Assembly: GCA_947453155.1 (NCBI GenBank)
Contig: CANGFE010000002.1
Span: 1 to 64,000, forward strand
From: Beijerinckiaceae bacterium
Lineage (GTDB): Bacteria; Pseudomonadota; Alphaproteobacteria; Rhizobiales; Beijerinckiaceae
Reading direction: 5' to 3'
DNA: 64,000 nucleotides
The notes below the pieces were generated by a model. The model made no database searches. It was not told the DNA's origin and saw only the letters and a list, made by a program, of their open reading frames with translations. Of this stretch, positions 51,552 to 63,038 are shown one piece after another. Position 1 is the stretch's first letter, and every line of letters starts with the position of its first letter. The translations under genes and the position numbers were made by a program.

Positions 51552-53543
51552 ATGCCCCACGGCCCGTCGGTGGATCAAAGCTCGCATCAGCCCGAGCACC
51601 ACGCCCATGCTCCCGATCATCATGACCATCATCACGACGGACACGGCCATGGCCACGGCCATGGACACGGGGCTGGTCATGACCATGGCGGCCACGGCAG
51701 CCTCGCGTCGCTGACTTTGGGCTCCATCGGCGTCGTCTATGGCGACATCGGCACGAGCCCGCTCTACGCTTTGCGTGAATCGCTCGCTCATACGGCGGGT
51801 GTGGGCTCGCATGATGAAAATGTGCTGGGCGTTGTCTCGCTGCTCATCTGGGCTTTGTTTCTCATCGTCACCATCAAATATGTCATCTTCGTCATGCGCG
51901 CTGATAACCGCGGCGAAGGTGGCACATTGGCGCTGATGGCTTTGGCGCAATCAGCCATTGGCCGTCGCTCCATCGGCGTTTTGTTTCTCGGCATTCTTGG
52001 TGCTTCGTTGTTTACGGGCGATGCCATCATCACGCCTGCGATTTCGGTGCTGTCAGCCGTTGAAGGTCTGAAACTCGTCGCACCTGCGCTCGATCATTAT
52101 ATTCTGCCGATCACCTTTGTGATCTTGATCACTTTGTTCATGGTGCAAAGCCGTGGCACGGGAGCTGTAGCCGGATTTTTCGGGCCCATCATGGTGATCT
52201 GGTTTTTGGCTCTGGCAGCGATGGGTATTTCGCATCTGGGTGATGCGCCGCGCATTCTTTATGCTTTCAACCCGCTTTATGGCCTGACCTTTCTTTTCTC
52301 GCACGGGCTCTTGAGCTTTGTTGTGATGGGCTCGGTCTTCCTCGCGGTGACGGGCGCGGAAGCACTTTATGCCGATATGGGTCACTTCGGCCGCCGCCCC
52401 ATCCAGCTCGCTTGGTCTTTCTTCGTTCTGCCAGCGCTGGTGCTGAACTATCTTGGGCAAGGGGCTTTGCTCTTGGCCAATCCGCAGGCGATGGATAATC
52501 CCTTCTTCCTGATGGCCCCTGATTGGGCGCTGCTGCCGCTCGTGATTTTGGCGACGGTCGCCACAATCATCGCGAGCCAGGCGACGATCACGGGCGCTTT
52601 CTCGCTTGCGCGCCAAGCTATTCAGCTCGGCCTCTTGCCGCGTTTGGAAATCCAGCACACCTCCGACAAGCAGGAAGGCCAGATTTATATTCCGCGCGTC
52701 AATCGCACTTTGCTGATTGGCGTGTTGCTGCTGGTGGCCATGTTCAAATCTTCCAGCGCGCTGGCGTCTGCTTACGGCATTGCGGTCACGGCTTCGATGG
52801 TCGTCGATTCCATGTTGGCTTTCGTGGTTCTGTGGCGCCTGTGGAAATGGCCGGTGTGGCGTGCTTTCGTCACCATGGGCACATTCTTCGTCATCGAAAG
52901 CGTCTTCTTCTCCGCCAACCTTCTCAAATTGTTTGAAGGTGGTTGGGTGCCGGTCTTGGTCGGCGGCGCAGTCGTGTTGATGATGTGGACGTGGATGCGC
53001 GGCTCGGGCTTCCTCTCGTCCAAGACTCACCGCGATTCCATTCCCATGCGCGATCTCATCCGCATGTTGGAAAAATCAAAACCGACGCGTGTCTCTGGCA
53101 CCGCGGTCTTCTTGACGAGTGATGCGGAAGTGGCGCCCTCGGCGCTGATGCATAATCTCAAGCATAATAAAGTGCTGCATGAACGCGTCTTTATTGTGAG
53201 CGTGAACACAGAACAGACGCCGCGCGTCTCGCCCGACAAGCGCTATGAGATTGAAAAGCTCTCGGATGATTTCACCAAGGTCACGCTGCATTTCGGCTTC
53301 ATGGAAAGCCCGCGTGTGCCAGCCGCTCTCGCCACGATGCGCAAGGCGGGGTTGAAATTCGATATTATGACGACCTCTTTCTTCTTAGGGCGTCGTTCTT
53401 TGAAGGAAAGTCCGAATTCGGGCATGCCGGTCTGGCAAGATCGCCTGTTCATCATGCTGTCACGACAGGCGGCGAATGCGACGGACTTTTTCTCAATTCC
53501 ATCGGATCGCGTTGTTGAGCTTGGCGCGCAGGTGACGGTCTAA
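51552..53543 (+). CDS. kup: Kup-type potassium transporter with His-rich N-terminal extension
   Basis: [35 protein letters not shown]-terminus [34 protein letters not shown]. Confidence 0.95.
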   Translation: MPHGPSVDQSSHQPEHHAHAPDHHDHHHDGHGHGHGHGHGAGHDHGGHGSLASLTLGSIGVVYGDIGTSPLYALRESLAHTAGVGSHDENVLGVVSLLIWALFLIVTIKYVIFVMRADNRGEGGTLALMALAQSAIGRRSIGVLFLGILGASLFTGDAIITPAISVLSAVEGLKLVAPALDHYILPITFVILITLFMVQSRGTGAVAGFFGPIMVIWFLALAAMGISHLGDAPRILYAFNPLYGLTFLFSHGLLSFVVMGSVFLAVTGAEALYADMGHFGRRPIQLAWSFFVLPALVLNYLGQGALLLANPQAMDNPFFLMAPDWALLPLVILATVATIIASQATITGAFSLARQAIQLGLLPRLEIQHTSDKQEGQIYIPRVNRTLLIGVLLLVAMFKSSSALASAYGIAVTASMVVDSMLAFVVLWRLWKWPVWRAFVTMGTFFVIESVFFSANLLKLFEGGWVPVLVGGAVVLMMWTWMRGSGFLSSKTHRDSIPMRDLIRMLEKSKPTRVSGTAVFLTSDAEVAPSALMHNLKHNKVLHERVFIVSVNTEQTPRVSPDKRYEIEKLSDDFTKVTLHFGFMESPRVPAALATMRKAGLKFDIMTTSFFLGRRSLKESPNSGMPVWQDRLFIMLSRQAANATDFFSIPSDRVVELGAQVTV

Positions 53544-53548
53544 TTGAT

Positions 53549-53579
53549 CGTCATTGCGAGCGGAGCGAAGCAATCCAGA
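53549..53579. repeat. Half copy (single arm) of repeat family 1
   Basis: cgtcattgcgagcggagcgaagcaatccag with no second arm. Confidence 0.75.
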
Positions 53580-53580
53580 C

Positions 53581-53611
53581 AAAAAAGGCGGGCTCTGGCC
53601 CGCCTTTTTTT
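53581..53611. terminator. Bidirectional Rho-independent terminator between kup and ugd
   Basis: aaaaaa-ggcgggc-tctg-gcccgcc-ttttttt. Confidence 0.9.
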
Positions 53612-53617
53612 AACGCC

Positions 53618-54922
53618 TCATGGCCGCCCGATGCTCGAATAGATGAACCCATGCTTTTGCATGTCGGCCGGGCGATAGATGTTGCGCAGATCAACGAGCG
53701 CCGGGTGTTTCATCATTTCTTTCACGCGCTTCAAATCCAGCGCGCGGAAAGCGTCCCATTCGGTGACAATGGCGAGTGCATCAGCGCCTTGCGCGCAGGC
53801 ATAGGGCTCTTCTTCATAAGTGATGCCCGGCATCAAGGGCTTCGCCTGTTCCATGGCTTCGGGATCAAAGGCATGGACCTTGGCGCCTGCTTCGAGCAGG
53901 GCTTCGACAATGTCGAGTGAAGGCGCATCGCGCATGTCGTCCGTGTTGGGTTTGAAAGCCAGACCCAGGAGGCCGATCTTCTTACCCTTCACATCGCCAC
54001 CGCACGCCGCAATGATGCGCGCGGCCATGGCCTTTTTGCGTGTCTTGTTCACGCGCTCGACCGTCTCAACAATCTGGACGGGCGCGCCAGCTTCTTGCGC
54101 GGTGCGCACCAGTGCCAGCGTGTCTTTCGGGAAGCACGAGCCGCCATAGCCGGGGCCTGCATGCAGAAATTTCGAGCCGATGCGATTATCAAGGCCGATG
54201 CCGCGCGCGACATCTTGCACATTGGCGCCAACCTTTTCGCACAGATCCGCCATTTCATTGATGAAGGTGATCTTGGTCGCCAGAAACGCATTGGCGGCAT
54301 ATTTGATGAGTTCAGAGGTCCGCCGACCGGTGAAGAGAAGTGGCGCCTGATTGAGATAGAGCGGACGATAGATTTCGCTCATCACTTCGCGTGCGCGCTC
54401 TGTTTCAGCGCCCACCACAATGCGGTCAGGGCGTTTGAAATCCGAGATTGCCGCACCTTCGCGCAAGAATTCCGGATTGGAAACAACCGCAAATTCCAGA
54501 TCGGGACGCGCTTCGCGAATGATCTTTTCAACTTCATCACCCGTGCCCACCGGCACAGTCGATTTGGTCACCACCACGCAATAGCCGGTAATGGCGGCGG
54601 CAATCTCTTTCGCTGCGCCATAGACATAGGACAGGTCGGCATGGCCATCGCCGCGCCGCGAGGGCGTGCCGACTGCAATGAAGACAGCATCAGCGCCGCC
54701 GACAGCCTGCGCGAGATCAAGCGTGAAGGAGAGACGCTTCTGCTTCACATTGGTCGCAACGAGATCTTCGAGGCCGGGCTCGAAAATCGGAATCTCGCCG
54801 CGCTCCAGCATGGCGATGCGATTTGGGTCTTTATCGACGCAAATCACATTATGACCGAAGTCAGCTAGGCATGCACCAGACACCAAGCCAACATAGCCTG
54901 ATCCAATCATAGCGATACGCAT
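53618..54922 (-). CDS. ugd: UDP-glucose 6-dehydrogenase
   Basis: MRIAMIGSGYVGLVSGACLADFGHNVICVDKD; GPGYGGSCFPKDTLAL; LGLAFKPNTDDMRDAPSL. Confidence 0.96.
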   Translation of the reverse strand: MRIAMIGSGYVGLVSGACLADFGHNVICVDKDPNRIAMLERGEIPIFEPGLEDLVATNVKQKRLSFTLDLAQAVGGADAVFIAVGTPSRRGDGHADLSYVYGAAKEIAAAITGYCVVVTKSTVPVGTGDEVEKIIREARPDLEFAVVSNPEFLREGAAISDFKRPDRIVVGAETERAREVMSEIYRPLYLNQAPLLFTGRRTSELIKYAANAFLATKITFINEMADLCEKVGANVQDVARGIGLDNRIGSKFLHAGPGYGGSCFPKDTLALVRTAQEAGAPVQIVETVERVNKTRKKAMAARIIAACGGDVKGKKIGLLGLAFKPNTDDMRDAPSLDIVEALLEAGAKVHAFDPEAMEQAKPLMPGITYEEEPYACAQGADALAIVTEWDAFRALDLKRVKEMMKHPALVDLRNIYRPADMQKHGFIYSSIGRP

Positions 54923-54950
54923 CGCAAACCCTCTTTTGGACCAGCTGAAC

Positions 54951-57275
54951 TCAGCCGTTCACATTGTAAGCAGCAAGTGCCGCCATATTGACGATGTCGG
55001 AATCCTTCGCGCCGAGCGGCACGATTTGGACCGGCTTGTTGAGACCCACAATCATCGGGCCGATGACGGTGGCGCCGCCCAATTCCTGCAACATTTTGGT
55101 CGAGATCGACGCGGAATGGAACGCAGGCATGACCAGCACATTGGCTGTGTCGGTCAGACGGCAGAAGGGGTAGGTCGCCATCAGCTCTTTATTGAGCGCC
55201 ACATCGGCTGCCATTTCGCCGTCATATTCAAAATCAACGCGCATGGCGTCGAGAATTTTCACGGCTTCGATGACTTTTTCCGAACGCTCACCTTCGGGAT
55301 GGCCGAAGGTCGAGAAAGCGAGCATGGCAACGCGTGGCTCATAGCCTAAACGACGCGACACGCCAGCTGCTTCAATCGCGATTTGCGCGAGTTCGTCAGC
55401 TGTTGGCATTTCGGTGATGGCGGTATCAGCCACCAGCACGGGGCGGCCGCGCGCCAAAATCATCGACAGGCCCATGACACGATGGCCGGGCTTGGGGTCA
55501 ATGACGCGACGCACTTCTTCGAGCGCGATGGAGAAATTGCGCGTGACGCCGGTCACCATGGCGTCCGCATCACCCAGCGCCACCATGGCGGCGGCAAAAT
55601 GGTTGCGGTCCTGATTGATCAGGCGCGCGCAATCGCGGAACAAATAGCCCTTGCGTTGCAGGCGCTCATAAAGGAATTGCGCATAGGCCGTATTGCGATG
55701 AGAGACGCGCGCATTGGCGATTTCAATGCCCTTGTCTTCCAGATCAACGCCCGCAAAGGCAGCAACTTCCTGAATGCGATCTTCACGCCCCACAAGCACG
55801 GCAGTGCCAAGCCCTTGGTTCACGAAGGACACGGCTGCACGCATCACTTGTTCTTCTTCGCCCTCGGCAAAGACGACGCGCTTGGGGTAGCGACGCACGC
55901 GATCAATCACACGCTGCAAAGCGCCCGCAACCGGATCACGGCGCGCCGAAAGCTGCGCCGCATAGGCCTTGAAATCAACGATCGGCTTGCGCGCGACGCC
56001 AGTTTCCATGGCGGCCTTGGCAACAGCCACGGGAATAACGCTGATGAGGCGCGGATCAAACGGCACGGGAATAATATATTCCGAACCAAAGCGTGGACGC
56101 GCACCTTGATAGGCGGCGGCAACTTCATCGGGCACATCTTCTTGCGCGAGTTCCGCCAAAGCTTTGGCGGCGGCAATCTTCATTTCCATATTGATCGTGG
56201 TCGCACGCACATCGAGCGCGCCACGGAAAATGTAAGGGAAGCCCAGAACATTATTCACTTGGTTGGGATAATCCGAACGGCCAGTGGCAATGATGACATC
56301 ATCGCGCACGCCATGGGCTTCTTCCGGTGTGATTTCCGGATCGGGATTGGCCATGGCGAAAATGATCGGATTGGGCGCCATATTCTTCACCATGTCGGGC
56401 GTCAGCGCGCCTTTCACGGACAGACCGAAGAAAATATCCGCGCCTTCCATAGCTTCTTCCAGCGTGCGCTTTTTGGTTTCAATCGCATGCGCTGATTTCC
56501 ACTGGTTCATGCCTTCCGTGCGGCCTTTGTAGACAACACCCTTGGTGTCGCAGAGCAGCACGTTTTCGGGGGCAAAGCCCATGGCCTTGATGAGATCAAG
56601 ACAGGCAATGCCCGCCGCGCCCGCACCATTGCACACCAGCTTGGTCTTTTTAATATCGCGGCCGGTGAGCTGGATGGCATTCAACATGCCAGCTGCCGCA
56701 ATAATCGCCGTGCCATGCTGGTCATCATGGAAGACGGGAATATCCATGAGCTCGCGCAGGCGTTCTTCAATGATGAAGCATTCGGGTGCTTTGATATCTT
56801 CGAGATTGATGCCGCCAAATGAGGGGCCGAGATAGCGCACGGCATTGATGACATCATCAGGATCTTCGGCATCGACTTCGAGATCGATGGAATCAATGTC
56901 AGCAAAACGTTTGAACAGGACAGCCTTGCCTTCCATCACCGGCTTGGATGCCAGCGCGCCCAGATTGCCGAGCCCCAGAATGGCGGTGCCGTTGGAGATG
57001 ACGGCAACCAGATTGCCCTTGATCGTATAGTCGTAAGCGGTCGAGGGGTCGGCCGCGATGGCCTTCACCGGCACAGCGACGCCCGGCGAATAGGCCAGCG
57101 ACAGGTCGCGCTGCGTGCTCATCGGCTTGGTGGCAACGATCTCGATCTTGCCCGGGCGGCCACGAGAGTGAAATTGCAGCGCTTCCTGATCGGTAATCTT
57201 CGGGCGCTTGGGACGGGTGAGCTTGCCGGGCTTGTCGGTCATGTCGATCTCGGTTTTCTCGGGTTTTTTGGTCAT
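54951..57275 (-). CDS. maeB: NADP-dependent malic enzyme with C-terminal phosphotransacetylase-like domain
   Basis: [34 protein letters not shown]-terminal PTA-like [14 protein letters not shown]. Confidence 0.94.
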   Translation of the reverse strand: MTKKPEKTEIDMTDKPGKLTRPKRPKITDQEALQFHSRGRPGKIEIVATKPMSTQRDLSLAYSPGVAVPVKAIAADPSTAYDYTIKGNLVAVISNGTAILGLGNLGALASKPVMEGKAVLFKRFADIDSIDLEVDAEDPDDVINAVRYLGPSFGGINLEDIKAPECFIIEERLRELMDIPVFHDDQHGTAIIAAAGMLNAIQLTGRDIKKTKLVCNGAGAAGIACLDLIKAMGFAPENVLLCDTKGVVYKGRTEGMNQWKSAHAIETKKRTLEEAMEGADIFFGLSVKGALTPDMVKNMAPNPIIFAMANPDPEITPEEAHGVRDDVIIATGRSDYPNQVNNVLGFPYIFRGALDVRATTINMEMKIAAAKALAELAQEDVPDEVAAAYQGARPRFGSEYIIPVPFDPRLISVIPVAVAKAAMETGVARKPIVDFKAYAAQLSARRDPVAGALQRVIDRVRRYPKRVVFAEGEEEQVMRAAVSFVNQGLGTAVLVGREDRIQEVAAFAGVDLEDKGIEIANARVSHRNTAYAQFLYERLQRKGYLFRDCARLINQDRNHFAAAMVALGDADAMVTGVTRNFSIALEEVRRVIDPKPGHRVMGLSMILARGRPVLVADTAITEMPTADELAQIAIEAAGVSRRLGYEPRVAMLAFSTFGHPEGERSEKVIEAVKILDAMRVDFEYDGEMAADVALNKELMATYPFCRLTDTANVLVMPAFHSASISTKMLQELGGATVIGPMIVGLNKPVQIVPLGAKDSDIVNMAALAAYNVNG

Positions 57276-57446
57276 TTCTCTTGAGGGAGCGACCTTAAAC
57301 GCCCGCGTCCCCGCTTCCAAGGCCACACTGACCTGCCAAGGGTTACCAAACCCTCCACGCCGGGGCCCTTTGCCCCCCTCTCAAGGCCGTGGACAAGTGC
57401 TGGCCCACGACTCCCCCTAAACGGGGGCTCTGCTAGGGTCCCTGCC

Positions 57447-60170
57447 ATGTCCCGCACCCCATCAGATGCCCCCACCGCCGCCGAGCGAGACGCCAATCGC
57501 GTCACGCCGATGATGGCTCAATTTATCGAGATCAAGTCCGCCAATCCCGACAGCCTGCTGTTTTACCGGATGGGCGATTTCTACGAGCTGTTCTTCGAGG
57601 ATGCGGAGATTGCGAGCCGCGCCCTTGGGATTGTGCTGACCAAGCGCGGAAAACATCTGGGCGAAGATATTGCCATGTGCGGCGTGCCGATTGATCGCGC
57701 CGATGATTATCTCCAGCGCCTGATCGGCCTTGGCCATCGCGTTGCCGTCTGCGAGCAGATGGAAGATCCGGCGGAAGCCAAAAAACGCGGCGCGAAATCC
57801 GTGGTGAAGCGCGATGTCGTGCGCCTCGTCACACCGGGCACGATCACGGAAGAGCGTCTGCTGGATCCCGGCCGCGCCAATCTTTTGTTGGCCTTGTCGC
57901 GGCAGAAGAATTCTGATGAGAGCGCGCTCTACGGTTTGGCAGCGGTCGATATTTCAACCGGCGCCTTTACTGTGACGGAAGCGACCGACAGCGCGCTGGC
58001 CGCAGAAATTGCGCGTTTCGAACCGCGCGAAATTGTTGTGCCTGCCGCTTTGGCGGATGCGCCCGAACTCATTCAGCTCGCGCAAGAAACAGGCGTGCCG
58101 ATGAGCCCAGTGCCGCGCGAAAGCGGTGAGCAGGCCAGCGCCGAGCGGCGCATTTGCGATTATTATGGTGTGGCGACACTCGATGGCTTTGGCGCTTTCT
58201 CGCGTTTGGAAGTCTCGGCCGCGGCTGTCGCCATTGCTTATATCGAGCGCACGCAAATCGGTGTGCGCCCGCCACTCGTGCGTCCTGAAAAAATGCAGCG
58301 CGGCGCGACACTGGAGATTGATGCGGCGACCCGTGCCAATCTCGAATTGACGCGCACCATGAATGGCCAGCGCGAGGGCTCTTTGCTGGCCTCCATTGAT
58401 GTGAGTGTGACAGCGGCCGGTGGTCGCTTGATGGCACAGCGCTTGGCGGCACCCCTGACCGATGTGGCGGCGATTTTGCGCCGACAAGAGGCGGTCGCCT
58501 TTTTTGTCGATCGCGCCCCTTTGCGGATGAATCTGCGTCAGAATTTGCGCGCTGCACCTGATCTCTCGCGCGCACTCTCGCGTCTGGCCATGCAACGCGG
58601 CGGCCCGCGTGATCTGGCCTGTTTGCGCGATGCTCTGGTGGCCGCGCGTGAGACGGTCCGTATCCTCTCAGGTCTTGAGCCTTTGCCGGATGAATTGGCG
58701 GCAGCTCTGGCGGCTTTGCGCCGCTTGCCCGAAAATCTCGAAAACCGTTTTGGCGCAGCGCTTTCTGATGATTTGCCACTCAACAAGCGCGACGGCGGTT
58801 TTGTGCGCGCAGGCTTCGAGCCACAGCTTGATGAAACACGCGGACTGCGTGATGAAAGCCGCCGTGTCATTGCCGGCATGCAGACGCATTATTGCGAACT
58901 TGCCGATACCAAACAGCTCAAGGTCAAGCATAATAATTTTCTAGGCTATTTCATTGAAGTGCCGCAGGTGCATGGCGAGAAGCTGCTAAAAGCGCCCTTC
59001 AATGAGACCTTCATTCATCGTCAAACCATGGCTGATGCCATGCGTTTCTCGACGACCGCACTGAATGAAATCGAAGCCAAAATTGCATCAGCTGCTGATC
59101 GTGCCATTGCCCTCGAACTTGCGATCTTTGATGATTTGGCTGGCGCGGCTTTGGCGGCCACGGATGAACTCAAAGCCGCCTCCGATGCGCTGGCCATGAT
59201 TGATGTGGCCGCAGCGCTGGCTGAAGTTGCGGTCATGCGCGATTGGGTGCGCCCATTGATGGATGAGAGTGTCGCCTTCCATATTGAAGGCGGCCGTCAT
59301 CCGGTGGTGGAAGCCGCCTTGCGTGCACGTGGTCAGGCTTTTGTGGCTAATGATTGCGAATTGGCGGATGCACAGGGTGCGTCTGGTCGCATTGCGGTGA
59401 TCACCGGTCCGAATATGGCGGGTAAATCGACTTATCTGCGCCAGAACGCCCTCATCGTCGTGCTCGCACAAATGGGTGCTTATGTGCCGGCCCGCGTCGC
59501 GCGTATTGGCATTGTCGATCGTCTTTTCTCACGCGTGGGCGCGGCGGATGATCTGGCGCGCGGCCGCTCCACCTTCATGGTGGAAATGGTCGAGACGGCG
59601 GCTATTCTCAATCAAGCCACCCCGCGCTCCCTCGTGATTCTGGATGAGATCGGGCGCGGCACGGCGACCTATGATGGCCTGTCGATTGCTTGGGCCACGG
59701 TCGAGCATTTGCATGAGGCGAACCAATCGCGCGCGCTCTTTGCCACTCATTTCCATGAGCTCACCAAACTCGCTGGAAAACTCCATCGTCTCGTCAATCT
59801 CACCGTGCGGGTGACGGAATGGAAGGGCGATGTCGTTTTCTTGCATGAAGTGGTGGCCGGGGCGGCTGATCGCTCTTACGGGATTCAGGTCGCCAAACTG
59901 GCGGGCCTGCCGGGTGCGGTTGTGGCGCGCGCCAGCACATTGCTCGCCGAGCTGGAGGCAGGCGACCGCTCGGCTCCGGTCGAAAAGATGATGGACGACC
60001 TGCCCCTTTTTGCCTCGGTCATGCAGGCCACAGCTGTGGCGCCCCTAGTGGGATCGGCCAAAGACGAGCTACGGGCCGCGCTCGACGGGATCGATCCGGA
60101 TGATCTGAGCCCGCGTGAGGCGCTCGATGCCCTCTATGGGCTCAAGAAACAGCGCTCTTTGGAAACCTGA
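57447..60170 (+). CDS. mutS: DNA mismatch repair protein MutS
   Basis: [79 protein letters not shown]. Confidence 0.99.
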   Translation: MSRTPSDAPTAAERDANRVTPMMAQFIEIKSANPDSLLFYRMGDFYELFFEDAEIASRALGIVLTKRGKHLGEDIAMCGVPIDRADDYLQRLIGLGHRVAVCEQMEDPAEAKKRGAKSVVKRDVVRLVTPGTITEERLLDPGRANLLLALSRQKNSDESALYGLAAVDISTGAFTVTEATDSALAAEIARFEPREIVVPAALADAPELIQLAQETGVPMSPVPRESGEQASAERRICDYYGVATLDGFGAFSRLEVSAAAVAIAYIERTQIGVRPPLVRPEKMQRGATLEIDAATRANLELTRTMNGQREGSLLASIDVSVTAAGGRLMAQRLAAPLTDVAAILRRQEAVAFFVDRAPLRMNLRQNLRAAPDLSRALSRLAMQRGGPRDLACLRDALVAARETVRILSGLEPLPDELAAALAALRRLPENLENRFGAALSDDLPLNKRDGGFVRAGFEPQLDETRGLRDESRRVIAGMQTHYCELADTKQLKVKHNNFLGYFIEVPQVHGEKLLKAPFNETFIHRQTMADAMRFSTTALNEIEAKIASAADRAIALELAIFDDLAGAALAATDELKAASDALAMIDVAAALAEVAVMRDWVRPLMDESVAFHIEGGRHPVVEAALRARGQAFVANDCELADAQGASGRIAVITGPNMAGKSTYLRQNALIVVLAQMGAYVPARVARIGIVDRLFSRVGAADDLARGRSTFMVEMVETAAILNQATPRSLVILDEIGRGTATYDGLSIAWATVEHLHEANQSRALFATHFHELTKLAGKLHRLVNLTVRVTEWKGDVVFLHEVVAGAADRSYGIQVAKLAGLPGAVVARASTLLAELEAGDRSAPVEKMMDDLPLFASVMQATAVAPLVGSAKDELRAALDGIDPDDLSPREALDALYGLKKQRSLET

Positions 60171-60327
60171 TCGTAACCTTGCGTCAGTCACAAAGGGTCA
60201 TCGGCCTTGGCATCAAGCGCCGGGGTGGGTGCGCGCCTAAAGCGGGCACATCTGCCTCGCTTTTGACGTCATCAGCCCTATCTTGTCTGTGGCCGGACCA
60301 ATCCGGTGACGTAATCAGAGGCGTGAC

Positions 60328-61827
60328 ATGTTCCCCAAGCCCTCACATCAGTTGGCCCAAAATACATATGCATACGAAACGGTGCCGCTGGTGAAGCCGA
60401 CAGGCTTCCGCGAATATGATGCGCGCTGGCTTTTCGGCAAAGAGATCAATCTCATGGGCATTCAGGCTTTGGGCCTGGGCCTTGCCACACTCATTCATGA
60501 AATGGGCGTGAAGCCGGAACTCGTCACGGGTCATGATTACCGCGCTTATTCAAGCTCGATCAAACATGCGCTCATCACCGGCCTCGTCGCGGGTGGTGTG
60601 AAAGTGCATGACATTGGTTTGGCGCTTTCGCCCATGGCCTATTTCGCGCAATTCGAATTGGATGTGCCTTGCGTGGCGATGGTCACAGCTTCGCATAATG
60701 ACAATGGCTGGACGGGTGTGAAAATGGGCGTGCAACGCCCCGTCACTTTCGGGCCCGATGAAATGGGTCGCCTGTCTGACATTGTGCTCAATGCCAAAGG
60801 CATCACGCGGGCAGGCGGCGGTTATGTCTATGTCGACAATTTCCCAGACCGTTATTTCCGCGATCTCACCAATCGCGCGCCGATCAAGCGCAAGCTGAAA
60901 GTGGTGGCTGCTTGTGGCAATGGCACGGCAGGTGCCTTCGCGCCGCAGATTCTCGAAAAGCTCGGCTGCGAAGTCGTGCCGCTGGATGTCGAGCTCGATT
61001 ATAATTTCCCGCGCTACAATCCCAATCCCGAAGACATGGAAATGCTGCACGCCATCGCCCATAAGGTGAAGGAAGTCGGCGCCGATGTGGGTCTTGGTTT
61101 TGACGGCGATGGCGACCGTTGCGGTGTCGTTGATAATCATGGCGACGAGATTTTTGCCGACAAGATCGGCGTTATGCTGGCGCGCGATCTCTCGGCGCTG
61201 CATCCGGGCGCAACCTTTGTTGTGGACGTGAAATCAACGGGTCTTTTCGCAACCGATCCCGTTCTGATCGAGCGCAAGGTGAAGGCCGATTACTGGAAGA
61301 CGGGCCATTCCTACATCAAGCGTCGCGTGACGGATTTGAAAGCGCTCGCGGGTTTTGAAAAATCTGGCCACTTCTTCTTCAATGCGCCTGTGGGCCGTGG
61401 CTATGATGATGGTGTCGTCACTGCCATTCAGGTGATCGATATGCTCGACCGCAATCCAACCAAGTCGATGGCTGATCTTTATGCGGACTTGCCCAAGACC
61501 TGGGGTTCGCCGACCATGTCGCCCCATTGCGATGATGAGATCAAATATCAGGTCGTGGATCGTGTCGTGAAGCGTTTCCAAGACATGCAGGCCAAGGGTG
61601 AAATGGTAGCGGGTCAAAAGATCCGCGATCTGGTCACCGTCAATGGCGTGCGCGTGACAGCTGAAGATGGCACATGGGGCCTTGTGCGTGCGTCTTCCAA
61701 CAAGCCCGAGCTGGTGGTTGTCGTTGAGAGCCCAGTGGCAGAACAGCGCATGCGCGACATGTTCAAAGCTGTCGATGCTGTGATGCGCGAAAATCCGGAA
61801 GTCGGCGCTTACAACCAGACGATCTGA
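60328..61827 (+). CDS. Phosphomannomutase/phosphoglucomutase family protein
   Basis: GFREYDARWLFG; MVTASHNDNGWTGVKMG; GLGFDGDGDRCGVVDNHG. Confidence 0.93.
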   Translation: MFPKPSHQLAQNTYAYETVPLVKPTGFREYDARWLFGKEINLMGIQALGLGLATLIHEMGVKPELVTGHDYRAYSSSIKHALITGLVAGGVKVHDIGLALSPMAYFAQFELDVPCVAMVTASHNDNGWTGVKMGVQRPVTFGPDEMGRLSDIVLNAKGITRAGGGYVYVDNFPDRYFRDLTNRAPIKRKLKVVAACGNGTAGAFAPQILEKLGCEVVPLDVELDYNFPRYNPNPEDMEMLHAIAHKVKEVGADVGLGFDGDGDRCGVVDNHGDEIFADKIGVMLARDLSALHPGATFVVDVKSTGLFATDPVLIERKVKADYWKTGHSYIKRRVTDLKALAGFEKSGHFFFNAPVGRGYDDGVVTAIQVIDMLDRNPTKSMADLYADLPKTWGSPTMSPHCDDEIKYQVVDRVVKRFQDMQAKGEMVAGQKIRDLVTVNGVRVTAEDGTWGLVRASSNKPELVVVVESPVAEQRMRDMFKAVDAVMRENPEVGAYNQTI

Positions 61828-61850
61828 TTTCGTCTCTTTTCACATTTGCA

Positions 61851-61882
61851 AAGCCGCGAGGGTTTTCTCTCGCGGCTTTTAT
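61851..61882 (+). terminator. Rho-independent terminator after the phosphohexomutase
   Basis: aagccgcgag-ggttttct-ctcgcggctt followed by ttattttg. Confidence 0.8.
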
Positions 61883-62346
61883 TTTGCAGCCGGTACATTG
61901 GGCCGCGCAAAGCCGCCATGTTGGCCTGCTTGTTTGATGGCCTCGCCCGAGTGACGGGCTGAATCGCCGGGGCTTATCGCCGGTTCGCAACGCGGCGAGC
62001 ATGTCCAGGTCTCGCGTTCCAATCCGCGCTGCACGACCAAACCAACTTCGGCATTTTTTACGACCAGCATGACTTCCGCCAGCGCGGTGCCGCGTGCATC
62101 CAGCGCGATCATATTGGTCTGCCCATAAGCGCGTGCAGTGAGCACGATGCGGTTTTGTCGCCGCAAGACGGTGGCATCGGCAATGCCGGGATTGCCAATC
62201 ACCAGCGTGTTCGTGCCAGCCGGCAGCTCCACGATTTTCGCGCGGTCGATTTCCAAAGTGAGAACATCCTGCGCGGCTGCGGGCCAAGCCAGAAGCGCCA
62301 AACAGGTCCCGGCCAAAACGCGCTGGATCAAAAAACGCAAAAACAT
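61879..62346 (-). CDS. Secreted pilus-assembly N-terminal-domain protein (CpaC/RcpA N-terminus-like)
   Basis: Signal peptide LAGTCLALLAWPAAAQ; LEIDRAKIVELPAGTNTLVIGNPGIADATVLRRQNRIVLTARAYGQTNMIALDARG. Confidence 0.75.
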   Translation of the reverse strand: MFLRFLIQRVLAGTCLALLAWPAAAQDVLTLEIDRAKIVELPAGTNTLVIGNPGIADATVLRRQNRIVLTARAYGQTNMIALDARGTALAEVMLVVKNAEVGLVVQRGLERETWTCSPRCEPAISPGDSARHSGEAIKQAGQHGGFARPNVPAAK

Positions 62347-62565
62347 TTTTCCCCTCATGAGGGCGAGCAATGACGCAAGGGTAGGCCCAAACAGGTGAAT
62401 GAAGGCTGAAGCCGCGCCACGGGCCGCATGCGGAGCCTTATGTTTCCGCCCCGATAACACGATAAGCTTAAGCTAATAATATTGTAACATATTATGTTTC
62501 ATAGTTTTTTCTGACGGTTCTCAGATCAAAAATGAAATGAAGCCGGCAATCGAGAGGAGTGAGAC

Positions 62566-62727
62566 ATGAACATCATTCAGCGTTTTTCGAACGATCAATC
62601 GGGTGCGACGGCCATTGAATATGGGCTGATCGCCGGTTTGATCGCCGTTGTCATCATCACATCCGTGACCGCTATTGGCACCAAGCTCACCGCAAAATTC
62701 ACCAGCATTTCAAATGCGCTGAATTGA
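62566..62727 (+). CDS. flp: Flp family type IVb pilin (copy 1)
   Basis: MNIIQRFSNDQSGATAIEYGLIAGLIAVVIITSVTAIGTKLTAKFTSISNALN, translated by hand; below the ORF-track length cutoff. Confidence 0.93.
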   Translation: MNIIQRFSNDQSGATAIEYGLIAGLIAVVIITSVTAIGTKLTAKFTSISNALN

Positions 62728-62778
62728 TCGCGCGTCAGTGCCTGCCGCGTGCGGGCACGTCTTCCTCACGGAGATCAC

Positions 62779-62940
62779 ATGAAGATCAGTCGTCATTTTT
62801 GTGCGCAGGAGTCTGGTGCGACCGCCATTGAATATGGCCTCATCGCTGGGTTGATCGCAGTCGTCATCATCGCCAGCGTGACATCCATCGGCACGCAACT
62901 CGCTGCCAAATTCACATCCATCGCCAACGCATTGAATTAA
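62779..62940 (+). CDS. flp: Flp family type IVb pilin (copy 2)
   Basis: MKISRHFCAQESGATAIEYGLIAGLIAVVIIASVTSIGTQLAAKFTSIANALN. Confidence 0.93.
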   Translation: MKISRHFCAQESGATAIEYGLIAGLIAVVIIASVTSIGTQLAAKFTSIANALN

Positions 62941-63038
62941 GCGGCGTGCCAAAGTTCTGCAGGGTTAAGAGAAGTGAAACACGCTTCCTTTACCCTGCGG
63001 AGCATCGGCATTTTTCGCCGCAGATGGGAACGTCTGTC

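Noticed and set aside
51596-51700. Possible tandem repeat/CRISPR-like array (catggccacggccatggacacgg)
   Set aside because: Low-complexity codons for the Kup His/Gly tract; no spacers.
52053-53030. 325-aa minus-strand ORF
   Set aside because: Antisense shadow of kup; charged His/Arg/Gln-rich translation mirrors TM codons.
55383-56495. 370-aa plus-strand ORF
   Set aside because: Antisense shadow of maeB.
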